Positions 35,955 through 43,728 of a stretch of DNA of 64,000 nucleotides are shown piece by piece (positions within the stretch are counted from its first letter, which is position 1; the number at the start of each line of letters is the position of its first letter). The notes beneath the pieces were generated by a model that did no database searches, was not told the origin of the DNA, and saw nothing but the letters and a program-made list of their open reading frames with translations. This stretch comes from Pseudactinotalea sp. HY158 (GTDB taxonomy: Bacteria; Actinomycetota; Actinomycetes; Actinomycetales; Beutenbergiaceae), in the NCBI RefSeq assembly GCF_009660225.1, contig NZ_CP045920.1, forward strand, positions 682,001 through 746,000. The letters run 5' to 3'. The translations under genes and the position numbers were made by a program.

Positions 35955-36400
35955 TGGAACTCCATCTCATCCCAGCAGACCGTGAACGACTCGGCGATCG
36001 GGTCGGTCGAGCCGGCCTTGAGGGTGCCGCTCACCTCGACGTCCTTGACCCAGCAGTTGCGGTAGCTGAGCTTCTTCACGATCGTGTCGTCCGAGGAGTA
36101 GATCGCCACCTCGGCGGTCTTCCGCGATCCGGCGAGATCCCCGCCCATGACGGCCTTGAGCCAGTCGGTGATCGTCTTCGAATCGGTGAGCCCCCGCTTG
36201 ACTGTGAACTCGCCGGGCTTCTGCCTGCCCATCATCTGGCGGGTGATGAACTTCCCGTCCGCCGCCTGATGCTGGTAGGTCACCTTGTCGACCTCGGCCT
36301 TGAGGCCCGAGACCTCCATGACGTAGGGGACCTGCACACCGTCGATCGTCACGCTGAACGAATAGGCCGGGGCGACGTCCATCGCGTCTGGTAATGGCAT
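35951..36400 (-). CDS. CIS inner tube protein, main copy
   Basis: A 149-residue gp19/Hcp-like protein that polymerises into the inner tube, equivalent to Afp1. The family pattern YSFSVTIDGVQVPYVMEVSGL (split here) is seen at residues 13-33, followed by KRGLTDSKTITDWLKAVMGG. It lies 32 bp after the sheath gene, as in most contractile systems, and overlaps the next gene by 4 bp. Confidence 0.95.
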   Translation of the reverse strand: MPLPDAMDVAPAYSFSVTIDGVQVPYVMEVSGLKAEVDKVTYQHQAADGKFITRQMMGRQKPGEFTVKRGLTDSKTITDWLKAVMGGDLAGSRKTAEVAIYSSDDTIVKKLSYRNCWVKDVEVSGTLKAGSTDPIAESFTVCWDEMEFQ

Positions 36401-36432
36401 GTCGATTCACTCCTTCTCGAGTAGATTCCGGC

Positions 36433-37980
36433 CTATTCGGAGACGAGGCTGGCGCCGCCGGAGAACTGCGCGAGCTGGAAGATGACGAATTCGGCGGGCT
36501 TGACCGGGGCCACGCCGATCTGGCAGAGGACCTGGCCGGCGTCGATCGCCTCGGCCGGGTTGGTCTCACGGTCGCACTTGACGTAGAACGCCTCGTCCGG
36601 ACTGAGCCCGAACAGGGCGCCCTTGCGCCACTCGTTCACCAGGAACGAGGCGATGGTGCGCTGGATCCGGGCCCACAGCGCGTCGTCGTTCGGCTCGAAC
36701 ACGACCCACTGGGTGCCGATGAGGATCGACTTCTCCAGGTAGTTGAACAGGCGGCGCACGTTGAGGTAGCGCCAGGCGGGATCGCTCGAGAGGGTACGGG
36801 CGCCCCAGATGCGGATACCGCGGCCGGGGAAGCTGCGCACGCAGTTGATCCCGACCGGGTTGAGCAGGTCGTGCTCGGCCCGCGTGATCGTGGTCTGCAG
36901 CGAGATCGCCCCGCGCACCACCTCGTTCGCCGGGGCCTTGTGCACGCCGCGGGTGTCGTCGCTGCGTGCCCACACCCCGGCCATGTGGCCCGAGGGCGGC
37001 ACGAACGTCGCGGCGCCCGAGGCCGGGTCGAATACCTTGATGTAGGGCCAGTACAGCGTCGCGTACTTGGAGTCGTAGCCCGCGCCGTCGACGCGCCATT
37101 CCTTGATCTGCTGGGCGTTGAGGTTCGGGGGCGGATCGAGGATCGCCATCCGGTCGCCCATGAGCTCGCAGTGGGAGATCATCGCCAGCTGCACGGCCTG
37201 AACGCCCTCGAGGTCGATCGCACCCTGCTCGTAGGCGGCCATGAGATCGGGCACGGCGAGCATCGTCACGTCCTCGATCGCCTCGAGGCCCGCGAATCCG
37301 GTGCGCTCGGCGGCGTCTCCGACGTAGTCGTCCGCGCCGAGGCGCTCCGTGCTCGGCGGCTCGGGCGCCGGCTCCGGCGCGATGAGCTCCACCTCGCCCT
37401 TCGTCGGCTTCATCACCGCGCTTCCCTGGGCGACCTGCTCGATCGTGATGATCTTCGACTCGGCGCTCACCTTCGTGGCGACGTTGTCGCCGCCCTTCTT
37501 GGTGGTCACCCCGTCGAAGGTCTCGGCGGGCTTGCCGTCGACCTTGATCACGAGCTTGAACTTGTCCTCGCCCGCCTTGTCGTCGGCCGAGTCCTCGACC
37601 GCGATCGAGATCTTCTTGGTGGTGGACTCCTTCGCGGTCACGAGGAAGCCGGCAAGCTCACGCTGGGGCGGGCCCGCGATCTGCTTGCGGGAGCCCTTGC
37701 CGGACCCCCCGGCCGGCTCGGCGCCAATGCGCACGACATAACAGTTCCCGCCGCCGTTCTGGAAGTACCCGTAGACGGCATGGGCGAGATAGGAACCCGG
37801 GATGAAGTCGCCGAATGCCTCGGCGAACTGGGTCCAATTGGAGACCAGCGTGGGCTCGTTGACCGGGCCTTGCTCCGCTAGTCCGACGAATGCGGCGACG
37901 GCAGTGCCGACACCTTCGATCGGGCGTGATCCCGCCTCGACCTCCTCGACGTACACACCTGGTGACAGGTAGGTCGGCAT
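36433..37980 (-). CDS. CIS contractile sheath protein
   Basis: A 515-residue tail sheath. It has the hallmark start MPTYLSPGVYVEEVEAGSRP, then VGTAVAAFVGLAEQGPVNEP. A Lys-rich surface domain (about 90-215) is inserted before the conserved core. The C-terminal core includes DPAWRYLNVRRLFNYLEKSI and NEWRKGALFG, which form the inner scaffold of the sheath. GAGGAGAAGAG precedes the ATG. It is the only sheath gene in the window, unlike Afp with three. Contraction would drive the tube. Confidence 0.97.
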   Translation of the reverse strand: MPTYLSPGVYVEEVEAGSRPIEGVGTAVAAFVGLAEQGPVNEPTLVSNWTQFAEAFGDFIPGSYLAHAVYGYFQNGGGNCYVVRIGAEPAGGSGKGSRKQIAGPPQRELAGFLVTAKESTTKKISIAVEDSADDKAGEDKFKLVIKVDGKPAETFDGVTTKKGGDNVATKVSAESKIITIEQVAQGSAVMKPTKGEVELIAPEPAPEPPSTERLGADDYVGDAAERTGFAGLEAIEDVTMLAVPDLMAAYEQGAIDLEGVQAVQLAMISHCELMGDRMAILDPPPNLNAQQIKEWRVDGAGYDSKYATLYWPYIKVFDPASGAATFVPPSGHMAGVWARSDDTRGVHKAPANEVVRGAISLQTTITRAEHDLLNPVGINCVRSFPGRGIRIWGARTLSSDPAWRYLNVRRLFNYLEKSILIGTQWVVFEPNDDALWARIQRTIASFLVNEWRKGALFGLSPDEAFYVKCDRETNPAEAIDAGQVLCQIGVAPVKPAEFVIFQLAQFSGGASLVSE

Positions 37981-38106
37981 CTCTTCTCCTCACGGCTTTG
38001 GGCGTGTGAGAACTGTGACGCGAACCACCGTGCGGGCGAAGGTTCCCGGGGTCGTGATCGGGGGAAGCAGACCTCGCCCGAACGGGCAGCCGCCCGAGCC
38101 CTCGGC

Positions 38107-38865
38107 TCAGAGCTCCTCGTCCTCCACCGCGTCGCCGGCCTCCTCCCGCTGCACGAAGCGCTGCGTCTGGACGGCGGAGCTCGCCTCGTCCTCGAGCAGG
38201 TCCGTCTCCTCGGACGCGCGTTGGAGGGGCTGGGCCATGACCGAGTGCGCATTCGCCTCGGCCGCCCGCTCGAACCGGTCGCCCGGATCGGACAGCTGGA
38301 TGCCGCCGCCGGTGGGAGTGCCCGAGACCGGCCCGGAGCGTTGCTGGACCACGTGGGTGAGTTCGTGGGCGAGCAGGTGCCGCCCGGAGTCGCTGCCGGG
38401 CTGATAGTGCCCGGCGGAGAACACGATGTCGGAGCCGACCGTGTAGGCGTGGGCCTGCACGGACCGGGCCGAGGCGTCGGCTGCGCCGCCGGTGTGCACG
38501 CGCACGTCCGAGAAGTCGTGACCCATCCGGGTCTCCATCTCGGCGCGGGTGCCGGCCTCGAGCGGGGACCCGCTGGAGGAGGAGAGCAGGTCGAGCGCCG
38601 GCGAGCGGGCGTCGTCGATGAGCTCTTCGGTCGCGGCGTTGCCCGCGCTTCGCTGCAGGTCGAGCAGGCCGCGGGCGCCGAGCACCTCCGGATCGAAGGA
38701 GGCGAGCCCGGCGGGAGGGGACGCGGGCGCCGTCACGTTCGTCGCGCCGGGGCTGCGGGCCGGGCGTGACAAACGCTCCGTGCCCACCGAGCGCGGCCGG
38801 TCGGGGGTCTGCGGTCCGTGTTCGAGCATCATGCCTCCCGGTAGAGCTGTGCGCGCCATCCTCAC
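38107..38865 (-). CDS. DUF4157 protein (CIS-associated metallopeptidase-like domain)
   Basis: A 252-residue protein with the DUF4157 core: DLQRSAGNAA, a MGHDFSDVRVHTG segment near residue 116, DIVFSAGHYQPGSDSG and the zinc-peptidase motif HELTH near residue 168. This domain is strongly enriched in CIS loci, where it occurs in toxins and cargo. VQR/LQR motifs flank it (LQRASEE, VQTQRFVQREE). The frame starts at GTG 38865, but ATGs at 38832 or 38829 have a better GGGAGG site. It is 126 bp upstream of the sheath. It may be cargo, a processing protease or a chaperone-like carrier. Confidence 0.85.
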   Translation of the reverse strand: MRMARTALPGGMMLEHGPQTPDRPRSVGTERLSRPARSPGATNVTAPASPPAGLASFDPEVLGARGLLDLQRSAGNAATEELIDDARSPALDLLSSSSGSPLEAGTRAEMETRMGHDFSDVRVHTGGAADASARSVQAHAYTVGSDIVFSAGHYQPGSDSGRHLLAHELTHVVQQRSGPVSGTPTGGGIQLSDPGDRFERAAEANAHSVMAQPLQRASEETDLLEDEASSAVQTQRFVQREEAGDAVEDEEL

Positions 38866-38962
38866 CTCGCCGTGGGGTGAGGCGAAACGGCGCGCGGACG
38901 AACGATCGGGAGGGCGCGCGTGCCCGATCGGGCGAGGGCTCGGGCCGGGCCGCGCTCCGCCG

Positions 38963-39838
38963 TCACTCCCGCAGGGCGAGGTGCTGCGGCTCCGTGTCCA
39001 TGTGCTCCCCGTTGCCGGGGAGGCCGTCGACCGGGCCGGGACCCTCCCCGAGGGTCACCCCGGCGAAGGCCATCGGCAGGCCGTGCGCGGTGCGGAGCGA
39101 GGCCCGGTCCATGAGCTGGGCGTGCACGTGCGGTTCGCTGCTGTTGCCGCTGTTCCCGCACCGGCCGATCACGGTGCCCGCCGTGACCGCCTCGCCGACC
39201 CGGACCGTGACCGAGTGGCGCTGCAGGTGCGCGACGGTGGCGAACACGCCGTCGTCGGTGCGGATAGTCACGTGGTTGCCCAGCAGGAAGGACGGGCCGC
39301 CGATCTCGCGGATCATGCCCTCGATCATCAGATAGCCCACGGCGAGGAGGTTCGACCGGGACCGGTGGTCGCGGTGGCGGCGGGCGGCGCGGACGACGAC
39401 GCCGTCGGCCATCGCATGGACGGGCCGGCCGAACGCCGGATACTCCTGGGGGCGGCGCATGGGCCCCCGACCACCGAAGCTCGGGCGCGGGCGGTCGTGG
39501 GGCTCGTGCACGAGGTCGATCGCGTAGGCCTGTCCGTAGGCGCGGACGCCGTGGCTCGGGACCTTCGTGGCCGGGCTGTTGAGCGCAAGCCACCGCCCGT
39601 GCACCGGGGCAGGCACCGTGCGGGGCGCGTGCGCCGGGAGCAGCCGCGGGCCGGCGAACGTGATGATCACGGCCACGGCCCCGACGATGAGGGCCGCGTT
39701 CACGGCGGCGCCCCGCGCCGTGTCCACGAGGTCGTGATCGAGCGTGCGGAGTATCACCGCGTTGGCCACGAGTACGAGGCAGGCGGCGTAGTAGAGGAGC
39801 CCGCGGACTCGGTAGAGGGCCAGCAGCGCGGCGGTCAT
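38963..39838 (-). CDS. M23-family peptidase-like membrane protein
   Basis: A 291-residue protein with two hydrophobic N-terminal segments (about 8-28 and 45-65) and an M23/LytM-like domain. Possible metal ligands are His and Asp in the HGVRAYGQAYAIDLV stretch and the HxH of EPHVHAQLMD, in a lysostaphin-type fold with AHLQRHSVTVRVGEAVTAG. M23 enzymes cut peptidoglycan cross-links. The ATG at 39838 overlaps the ArsR-like stop by 4 bp. The DUF4157 gene starts 97 bp further on. It could open the wall for the CIS or be an unrelated passenger. Confidence 0.75.
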   Translation of the reverse strand: MTAALLALYRVRGLLYYAACLVLVANAVILRTLDHDLVDTARGAAVNAALIVGAVAVIITFAGPRLLPAHAPRTVPAPVHGRWLALNSPATKVPSHGVRAYGQAYAIDLVHEPHDRPRPSFGGRGPMRRPQEYPAFGRPVHAMADGVVVRAARRHRDHRSRSNLLAVGYLMIEGMIREIGGPSFLLGNHVTIRTDDGVFATVAHLQRHSVTVRVGEAVTAGTVIGRCGNSGNSSEPHVHAQLMDRASLRTAHGLPMAFAGVTLGEGPGPVDGLPGNGEHMDTEPQHLALRE

Positions 39839-40437
39839 CGCTGGGCTCCGAGCAGGCAGACGAGCAGGGGGACGACGCGGGGTGCCGGCACCTCGTAGCT
39901 GCCGCGCCCGCTCTGACGCACCCAGCCGGCCGCGAGCAGCTGGCGCAGGTGGTGATGCAGTTGGCCGGTGGTGCCGACCGAGTCGAGGTCGGCGAGGTCG
40001 GCCGTGGCGTGCATTCCCGAGAGGATGTGGCGGAGGAGTTCGATCCGGACGGGGTGCGCGAGCGCCGAGAACGTCTCGGCCCGGTCGTCCCATGCGGACT
40101 CCAGGAGCCCCTCGGTGCCCGCGCTCTGCTGCCAGGCCACCGGTGCGCCGTCCGGAAGGGTGAGCGAGCCGACGAGCATGACGGCGCCCTCGGCCGTCGT
40201 CGGGTGATCCGGCCGCCGATCGCGGAGGCCCGTGAGCGCCCAGAACGTGTCGTCGCCCGGGATCGCGCCCGCGATGGTCGACGGTCGCTCCGACGCGGAT
40301 CCGGCCGGGGCGGGTTGTTCTGGCTCGCCCCGATTCTCCGCCGCGCCCGTGTCGAGCGCCGCGCGTTCGAGGGCCGACACCCGGGCGGCCAGGTCCGCAA
40401 GCTCCGCCTGGAGGGATATCGTGTCAACTTCAGCCAT
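39835..40437 (-). CDS. ArsR-like winged-helix regulator
   Basis: A 200-residue cytoplasmic DNA-binding protein. An N-terminal coiled-coil-like stretch (LQAELADLAARVSALERAA) is followed by a winged helix (ALAHPVRIELLRHILSG ... ADLDSVGTTGQLHHHLRQLLAAGWV) typical of ArsR/HTH_20 regulators. No metal-binding Cys pair is seen, so the signal is unknown. The ATG at 40437 is preferred over an upstream one at 40473. It overlaps the M23 gene by 4 bp, so the two form a unit. A 10-bp palindrome lies directly upstream. Confidence 0.75.
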   Translation of the reverse strand: MAEVDTISLQAELADLAARVSALERAALDTGAAENRGEPEQPAPAGSASERPSTIAGAIPGDDTFWALTGLRDRRPDHPTTAEGAVMLVGSLTLPDGAPVAWQQSAGTEGLLESAWDDRAETFSALAHPVRIELLRHILSGMHATADLADLDSVGTTGQLHHHLRQLLAAGWVRQSGRGSYEVPAPRVVPLLVCLLGAQR

Positions 40438-40445
40438 GCGACGAT

Positions 40446-40455
40446 AGTACGTACT
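40446..40455. promoter_or_regulatory. Palindrome AGTACGTACT upstream of the ArsR-like gene
   Basis: A perfect 10-bp palindrome begins 9 bp before the ATG at 40437. ArsR-like proteins often repress their own promoter through such sites. Only position and symmetry support this. Confidence 0.35.
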
Positions 40456-40498
40456 TGCGTCCTTTGGGTGCAAGGCAGTTTCGCGTCATCGGCACCAG

Positions 40499-40540
40499 CA
40501 TCGGCATCGGCATCGGCATCGGCATCGGCATCAGCATCAG
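40499..40540. repeat. CATCGG hexanucleotide microsatellite
   Basis: Seven tandem hexamers: five CATCGG followed by two CATCAG. The tract lies in the non-coding gap 40438-40703 between the ArsR-like and HNH genes. A second short repeat (about 40640-40680, unit around gcgtggctccttggg) follows. Nothing else recognisable is in this gap. Confidence 0.9.
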
Positions 40541-40703
40541 TGCCGTGCTTTGGGTGGGGTCATCGTCGAGAAACGGCCTGAGGTGCTCGTCCGGCCGGCG
40601 TGCGCGCTCCGGGGTCGTGCATTTCGGGATCTCTTCGGCGTGGCTCCTTGGGCGTGGCTCCTTGGGCGTGGGGCCTGGGAACCGGTTCCTGGCTGTCTGG
40701 GCC

Positions 40704-43229
40704 CTACCTTGAGGGCGGCTCCGATGGCCCATCGGCGAGCATGGCTTCGAGGTCGGCCTCGCTCGGCTCGACGTCACTGTCGGCATTGCCGTATTCGTAG
40801 TCGAGGGCGTCCATGAAGGCCTCGTCGAGGTCGTCCCGGCGAGCCCGCGAGTCGGGTCCTGCCGCAGCGTTCGGGTGACCCCGGTGAGCTTCGAGATCCG
40901 TGCGAGCCGCGGGGTTCTGGCGTGCGTCGAGCGCCGTGTCGGCTTCGAGTCCCGGGAGAGTCTCGTTGCCCGGGACAGTCTGATGATCCGGGCGATCCGG
41001 GCGATCCGGGCGATCCGGGCGATCCGGGCGCGGCTCGTGGCCGGGAATGGCATGGGGGCCTGGAATCGCGCCGGAGTCCGGGAGCGCTTCGTGGCCCGGG
41101 AGGGCGGCGGGGCCCTGGAGGGCGCTGAGGTCGTGGCGGTGCCAGGCCTGGTCGGTGACCTCGGTGGTGCCGGTCGGGGTGCGTAGGAACCGTAGGCCCA
41201 TGGGGCCCGTCCAGTAGTAGGTTCCGGGTCCGAGCATGACGTAGGACCAGGATCCGCGGCCCTGCGGCTGTCCGGGGTGGTTGTGGGTCTTCCAGCGGTG
41301 GTGCCGGCGGCACAGGCTGGCGAGGTTGCAGGTGCAGGTGGGCCCGCCGGTCGGGTCGCCCTGGCGGTCGGTCTTCCAGGGGTCGATGTGGTCGGCATCG
41401 CAGGCCCGGGCCGGGCGGGCGCAATCGGGGAAAGCGCAGGTTCGATCGCGCAGGTGGAGGTGGTCCTTGATCACGTCCCCGGCAACGTAGCCGGCGACTT
41501 CGTGTTCGGTTTCGAGGTCGATGACCGGACGCACGAACACCTGCGGCCCCCACGGCCCACCAGACCCGCCAGGCCCGTGCGCCGCGCCGGACCCGCCAGC
41601 GCGCCCGGGCATGGCCGCGTCGTGGGGCGTGGTGAACATGGCCGCGACCTCGGCGGCGCTGATCACGAGCCCGGTCGGGATCCCCGGCCCCTCGATGCGC
41701 ACGGGTTCACGGGCCAACCTGCCCGCGACATAGGCCGGACCGGCGACGTGCTCGGGATCGACTGTGCCCGTCGAGCCGGCCGCACGTTCGAGACAACCCG
41801 TGCCTGGCGGATCCGCGCACGACCCATCGTCGGACAGGCCGCCGGGATGGCAATGAGGCCGGCCGCCGGGATCACGATCGGGATGATCGGGAGGCGGGCC
41901 TCCGGGATGGTGACCGGACCGGTGACCGGGCCCGTGATCGGGATGATCACGGGGTGGGCCGCCGGGTTGGTCGGGTGGCCTGCCGTCGGGCCAGAACGCG
42001 GAGGCGTTCATATGCAGGTACATGACGACCTTCGCCCGCGGCACGCCCCGACCCGACCACGCAGGCCCGCAGGACAGACCACCGCCCGCAGCCGTGGCAG
42101 GCGCCTCGCCGGTCGGGTCCGCCGCAGCTCCGACCACCGCAGCTCCGGCCACCGCCGCTCCGGCGGCGCTGCCCACGGCTGTACTCCCGGCGGGGCCCGC
42201 GGCTGTACTCACGGCGGGGCCTGCGGCTGTGCTCACGATCGGGCCGTCGAACTCGCCTGCGGCTTCATCGGGAGTCAGATCGACTGCGGCGGCCGCAGCC
42301 ATGCCCACAGTGCCGCCGATGCCGACTGTGCCGCCCGTGCTGTTCGTGCTGTTCGTGCTGTTCGTGCAGTCCGGGGCCCCCGCCCCCGGCGCCTGTGCCT
42401 GCCGGGTCTGCTGGGCCTGCCGGGCCTGCCGGCCTGATTGTCCGTTAGTCAGGTCGAGGGCGTCCTGCCGGGCCGGTGCGGGGTGGTGGGTGGCGGCGAT
42501 GATGCCCTCGAACGTGAGCGAACGTCGGGTATCGAGGACCTCACCGGATCCGGCGGCCTTGAGCTGCGCGGCCCCGAAGGCCAGGCTCTGTTCCAGATCG
42601 AGGGCCGCGAACGTGGACACGATCGCGTCGATGCGGCCTGTGCCGTCGGTGCCGATATGGACATCGGCCCGGCGCGGATCGGCCTGCGCCCGCTGCAGGT
42701 CGGCGTACTGGTCGGGCATGTGGGTGATCATCGCCTCCCGCACCAGACCCTTGATCGCGTATCGGCCCCGGATCGCCCCGGCGGCAGCGACCTGGACATC
42801 GACGAACCGGGCCGCCTCCACGTTCAAACCGAGGGTCTGTTCGGCCACGAGCCGGGCCGTGTGCGCCCGGGTACGCCCATCGAGCACCCGCCCGTACAGC
42901 AGCGGTAGCCGTTCGGCGACCTCGAGGGCTTCGAGGAGCATCGCCTGGGCGGCGTCGGTGGAGAAGCCGGTCACGGCCGCGAACCAGTTCGCCGCCGAAT
43001 CACAGTACGAGACCCCCAGGGCCAGATCGGTGTGACAGGACCACGCCCCGCACTCTTCGGTGACCGGGCTGCGTTGGGCGATCTCGATCGCCAGGAAGAA
43101 CAGATCGGCCTCCGCACCAGCCTGGACCTTGCGCACCTGACGGACCCGGTCCAGTACCGCGTCCTCGGACGCGAGCGAGGCGATCTCCGCTCGCCTCGCT
43201 CGCATCTGCCGGACTGCCTTCGTGCTCAT
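40704..43229 (-). CDS. DUF222/13E12-family HNH endonuclease with low-complexity expansions
   Basis: An 841-residue protein. The N-terminal 230 residues are the DUF222 helical domain. A C-terminal HNH nuclease is seen as CAFPDCARPARACDADHIDP followed by NLASLCRRHHRWKTH. Such proteins are abundant in actinobacteria, often in mobile or repeated copies, with no settled function. This copy is unusually long because repeated tracts are inserted: NSTNSTNST, STAAGPAVSTAAGP, HPDHGPGHRSGHHPGG and DRPDRPDRPDRP. It lies inside the CIS locus but has no VQR motifs or CIS-type signal, so it is probably an insertion rather than a CIS part. Confidence 0.85.
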   Translation of the reverse strand: MSTKAVRQMRARRAEIASLASEDAVLDRVRQVRKVQAGAEADLFFLAIEIAQRSPVTEECGAWSCHTDLALGVSYCDSAANWFAAVTGFSTDAAQAMLLEALEVAERLPLLYGRVLDGRTRAHTARLVAEQTLGLNVEAARFVDVQVAAAGAIRGRYAIKGLVREAMITHMPDQYADLQRAQADPRRADVHIGTDGTGRIDAIVSTFAALDLEQSLAFGAAQLKAAGSGEVLDTRRSLTFEGIIAATHHPAPARQDALDLTNGQSGRQARQAQQTRQAQAPGAGAPDCTNSTNSTNSTGGTVGIGGTVGMAAAAAVDLTPDEAAGEFDGPIVSTAAGPAVSTAAGPAGSTAVGSAAGAAVAGAAVVGAAADPTGEAPATAAGGGLSCGPAWSGRGVPRAKVVMYLHMNASAFWPDGRPPDQPGGPPRDHPDHGPGHRSGHHPGGPPPDHPDRDPGGRPHCHPGGLSDDGSCADPPGTGCLERAAGSTGTVDPEHVAGPAYVAGRLAREPVRIEGPGIPTGLVISAAEVAAMFTTPHDAAMPGRAGGSGAAHGPGGSGGPWGPQVFVRPVIDLETEHEVAGYVAGDVIKDHLHLRDRTCAFPDCARPARACDADHIDPWKTDRQGDPTGGPTCTCNLASLCRRHHRWKTHNHPGQPQGRGSWSYVMLGPGTYYWTGPMGLRFLRTPTGTTEVTDQAWHRHDLSALQGPAALPGHEALPDSGAIPGPHAIPGHEPRPDRPDRPDRPDRPDHQTVPGNETLPGLEADTALDARQNPAARTDLEAHRGHPNAAAGPDSRARRDDLDEAFMDALDYEYGNADSDVEPSEADLEAMLADGPSEPPSR
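40985..41032. repeat. 9-bp tandem repeat in the HNH gene
   Basis: About five copies of a gatccgggc unit encode the Arg-Pro-Asp run near the C terminus of the HNH protein. The unit is in frame, so length change would be tolerated. Confidence 0.8.
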
Positions 43230-43536
43230 GAAACAACCCTAGAACCGAGCACCGACATTCCAACTTGACCGCCGGCCGGCGGCCCGAGTTCCGAGGAATC
43301 ACAACGAACTTCGGTCACGGGACCCTTCGGGTGCTGATCTGGAGACTGCAACCACGACCGCTGAGTGCGCCTCGCAGCGCTGGCTCGATCGTCGTCGCGG
43401 AGGCCGATCGCGGCGAGCGCGTGCCCTGCTCTGGCATGCTTGGTGCACGCCGTCCGGCAGCCGCACACTCGCGTGCGAGAGAGGGCGCAGGCATGGATTC
43501 GCGGCAGCATCGCCGCGCACGAGCGGACCAGGAGGA
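43230..43536. other. Non-coding gap between the HNH gene and the restriction relic
   Basis: This 307-bp divergent gap holds the upstream region of the HNH gene and sequence before the hsdM relic. An AGGAGG near 43530-43535 precedes the relic. No convincing promoter, attachment site, tRNA or terminator is seen. Confidence 0.5.
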
Positions 43537-43545
43537 ATGCCGGTA

Positions 43546-43728
43546 GTGGCGCTCAAAGAAGTTGGACCTTTACTCGTCTCTCTGGGCGAGCTGCGACCAG
43601 CTGCGCGGCGACATGGACGCCGTCGAGTACACGCACGCCTCGCCAAGGCCCGCGCGATCAAGGTGGGGATGATGCAGCAGCCCCTCACGGGCCGCGTGCG
43701 GCTGCCGATTTCGGAGGAGGCGGCATGA
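43546..43728 (+). pseudogene. Type I restriction relic: hsdM start fused to hsdS end
   Basis: From GTG 43546, correcting one inserted A near 43555, the reading is VALKKLDLYSSLWASCDQLR and then GDMDAVEYTH, the N terminus of HsdM methyltransferase subunits. At about 43631-43640 it passes, in another frame, into RLAKARAIKVGMMQQPLTGR and VRLPISEEAA, the typical C terminus of HsdS specificity subunits. All of the hsdM body and nearly all of hsdS are therefore missing, apparently by one large deletion. The stop overlaps the next start by 4 bp, as hsdS often does with its neighbour. An in-frame 63-codon reading also exists from 43537 but its first half has no family match. No function is expected. 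Confidence 0.75.

Noticed and set aside
38862-40427. 521-codon minus-strand open frame across the M23 and ArsR genes
   Set aside because: It is a different frame of two well-recognised coupled genes.
40704-43229. HNH nuclease as CIS cargo
   Set aside because: DUF222-HNH proteins are common and unlinked to CIS, and this one lacks the VQR motifs; kept as a passenger of the insertion.
43537-43728. A real 63-codon gene from ATG 43537
   Set aside because: Its first half matches nothing, while another frame reads as HsdM and the second half as HsdS; a relic explains both.
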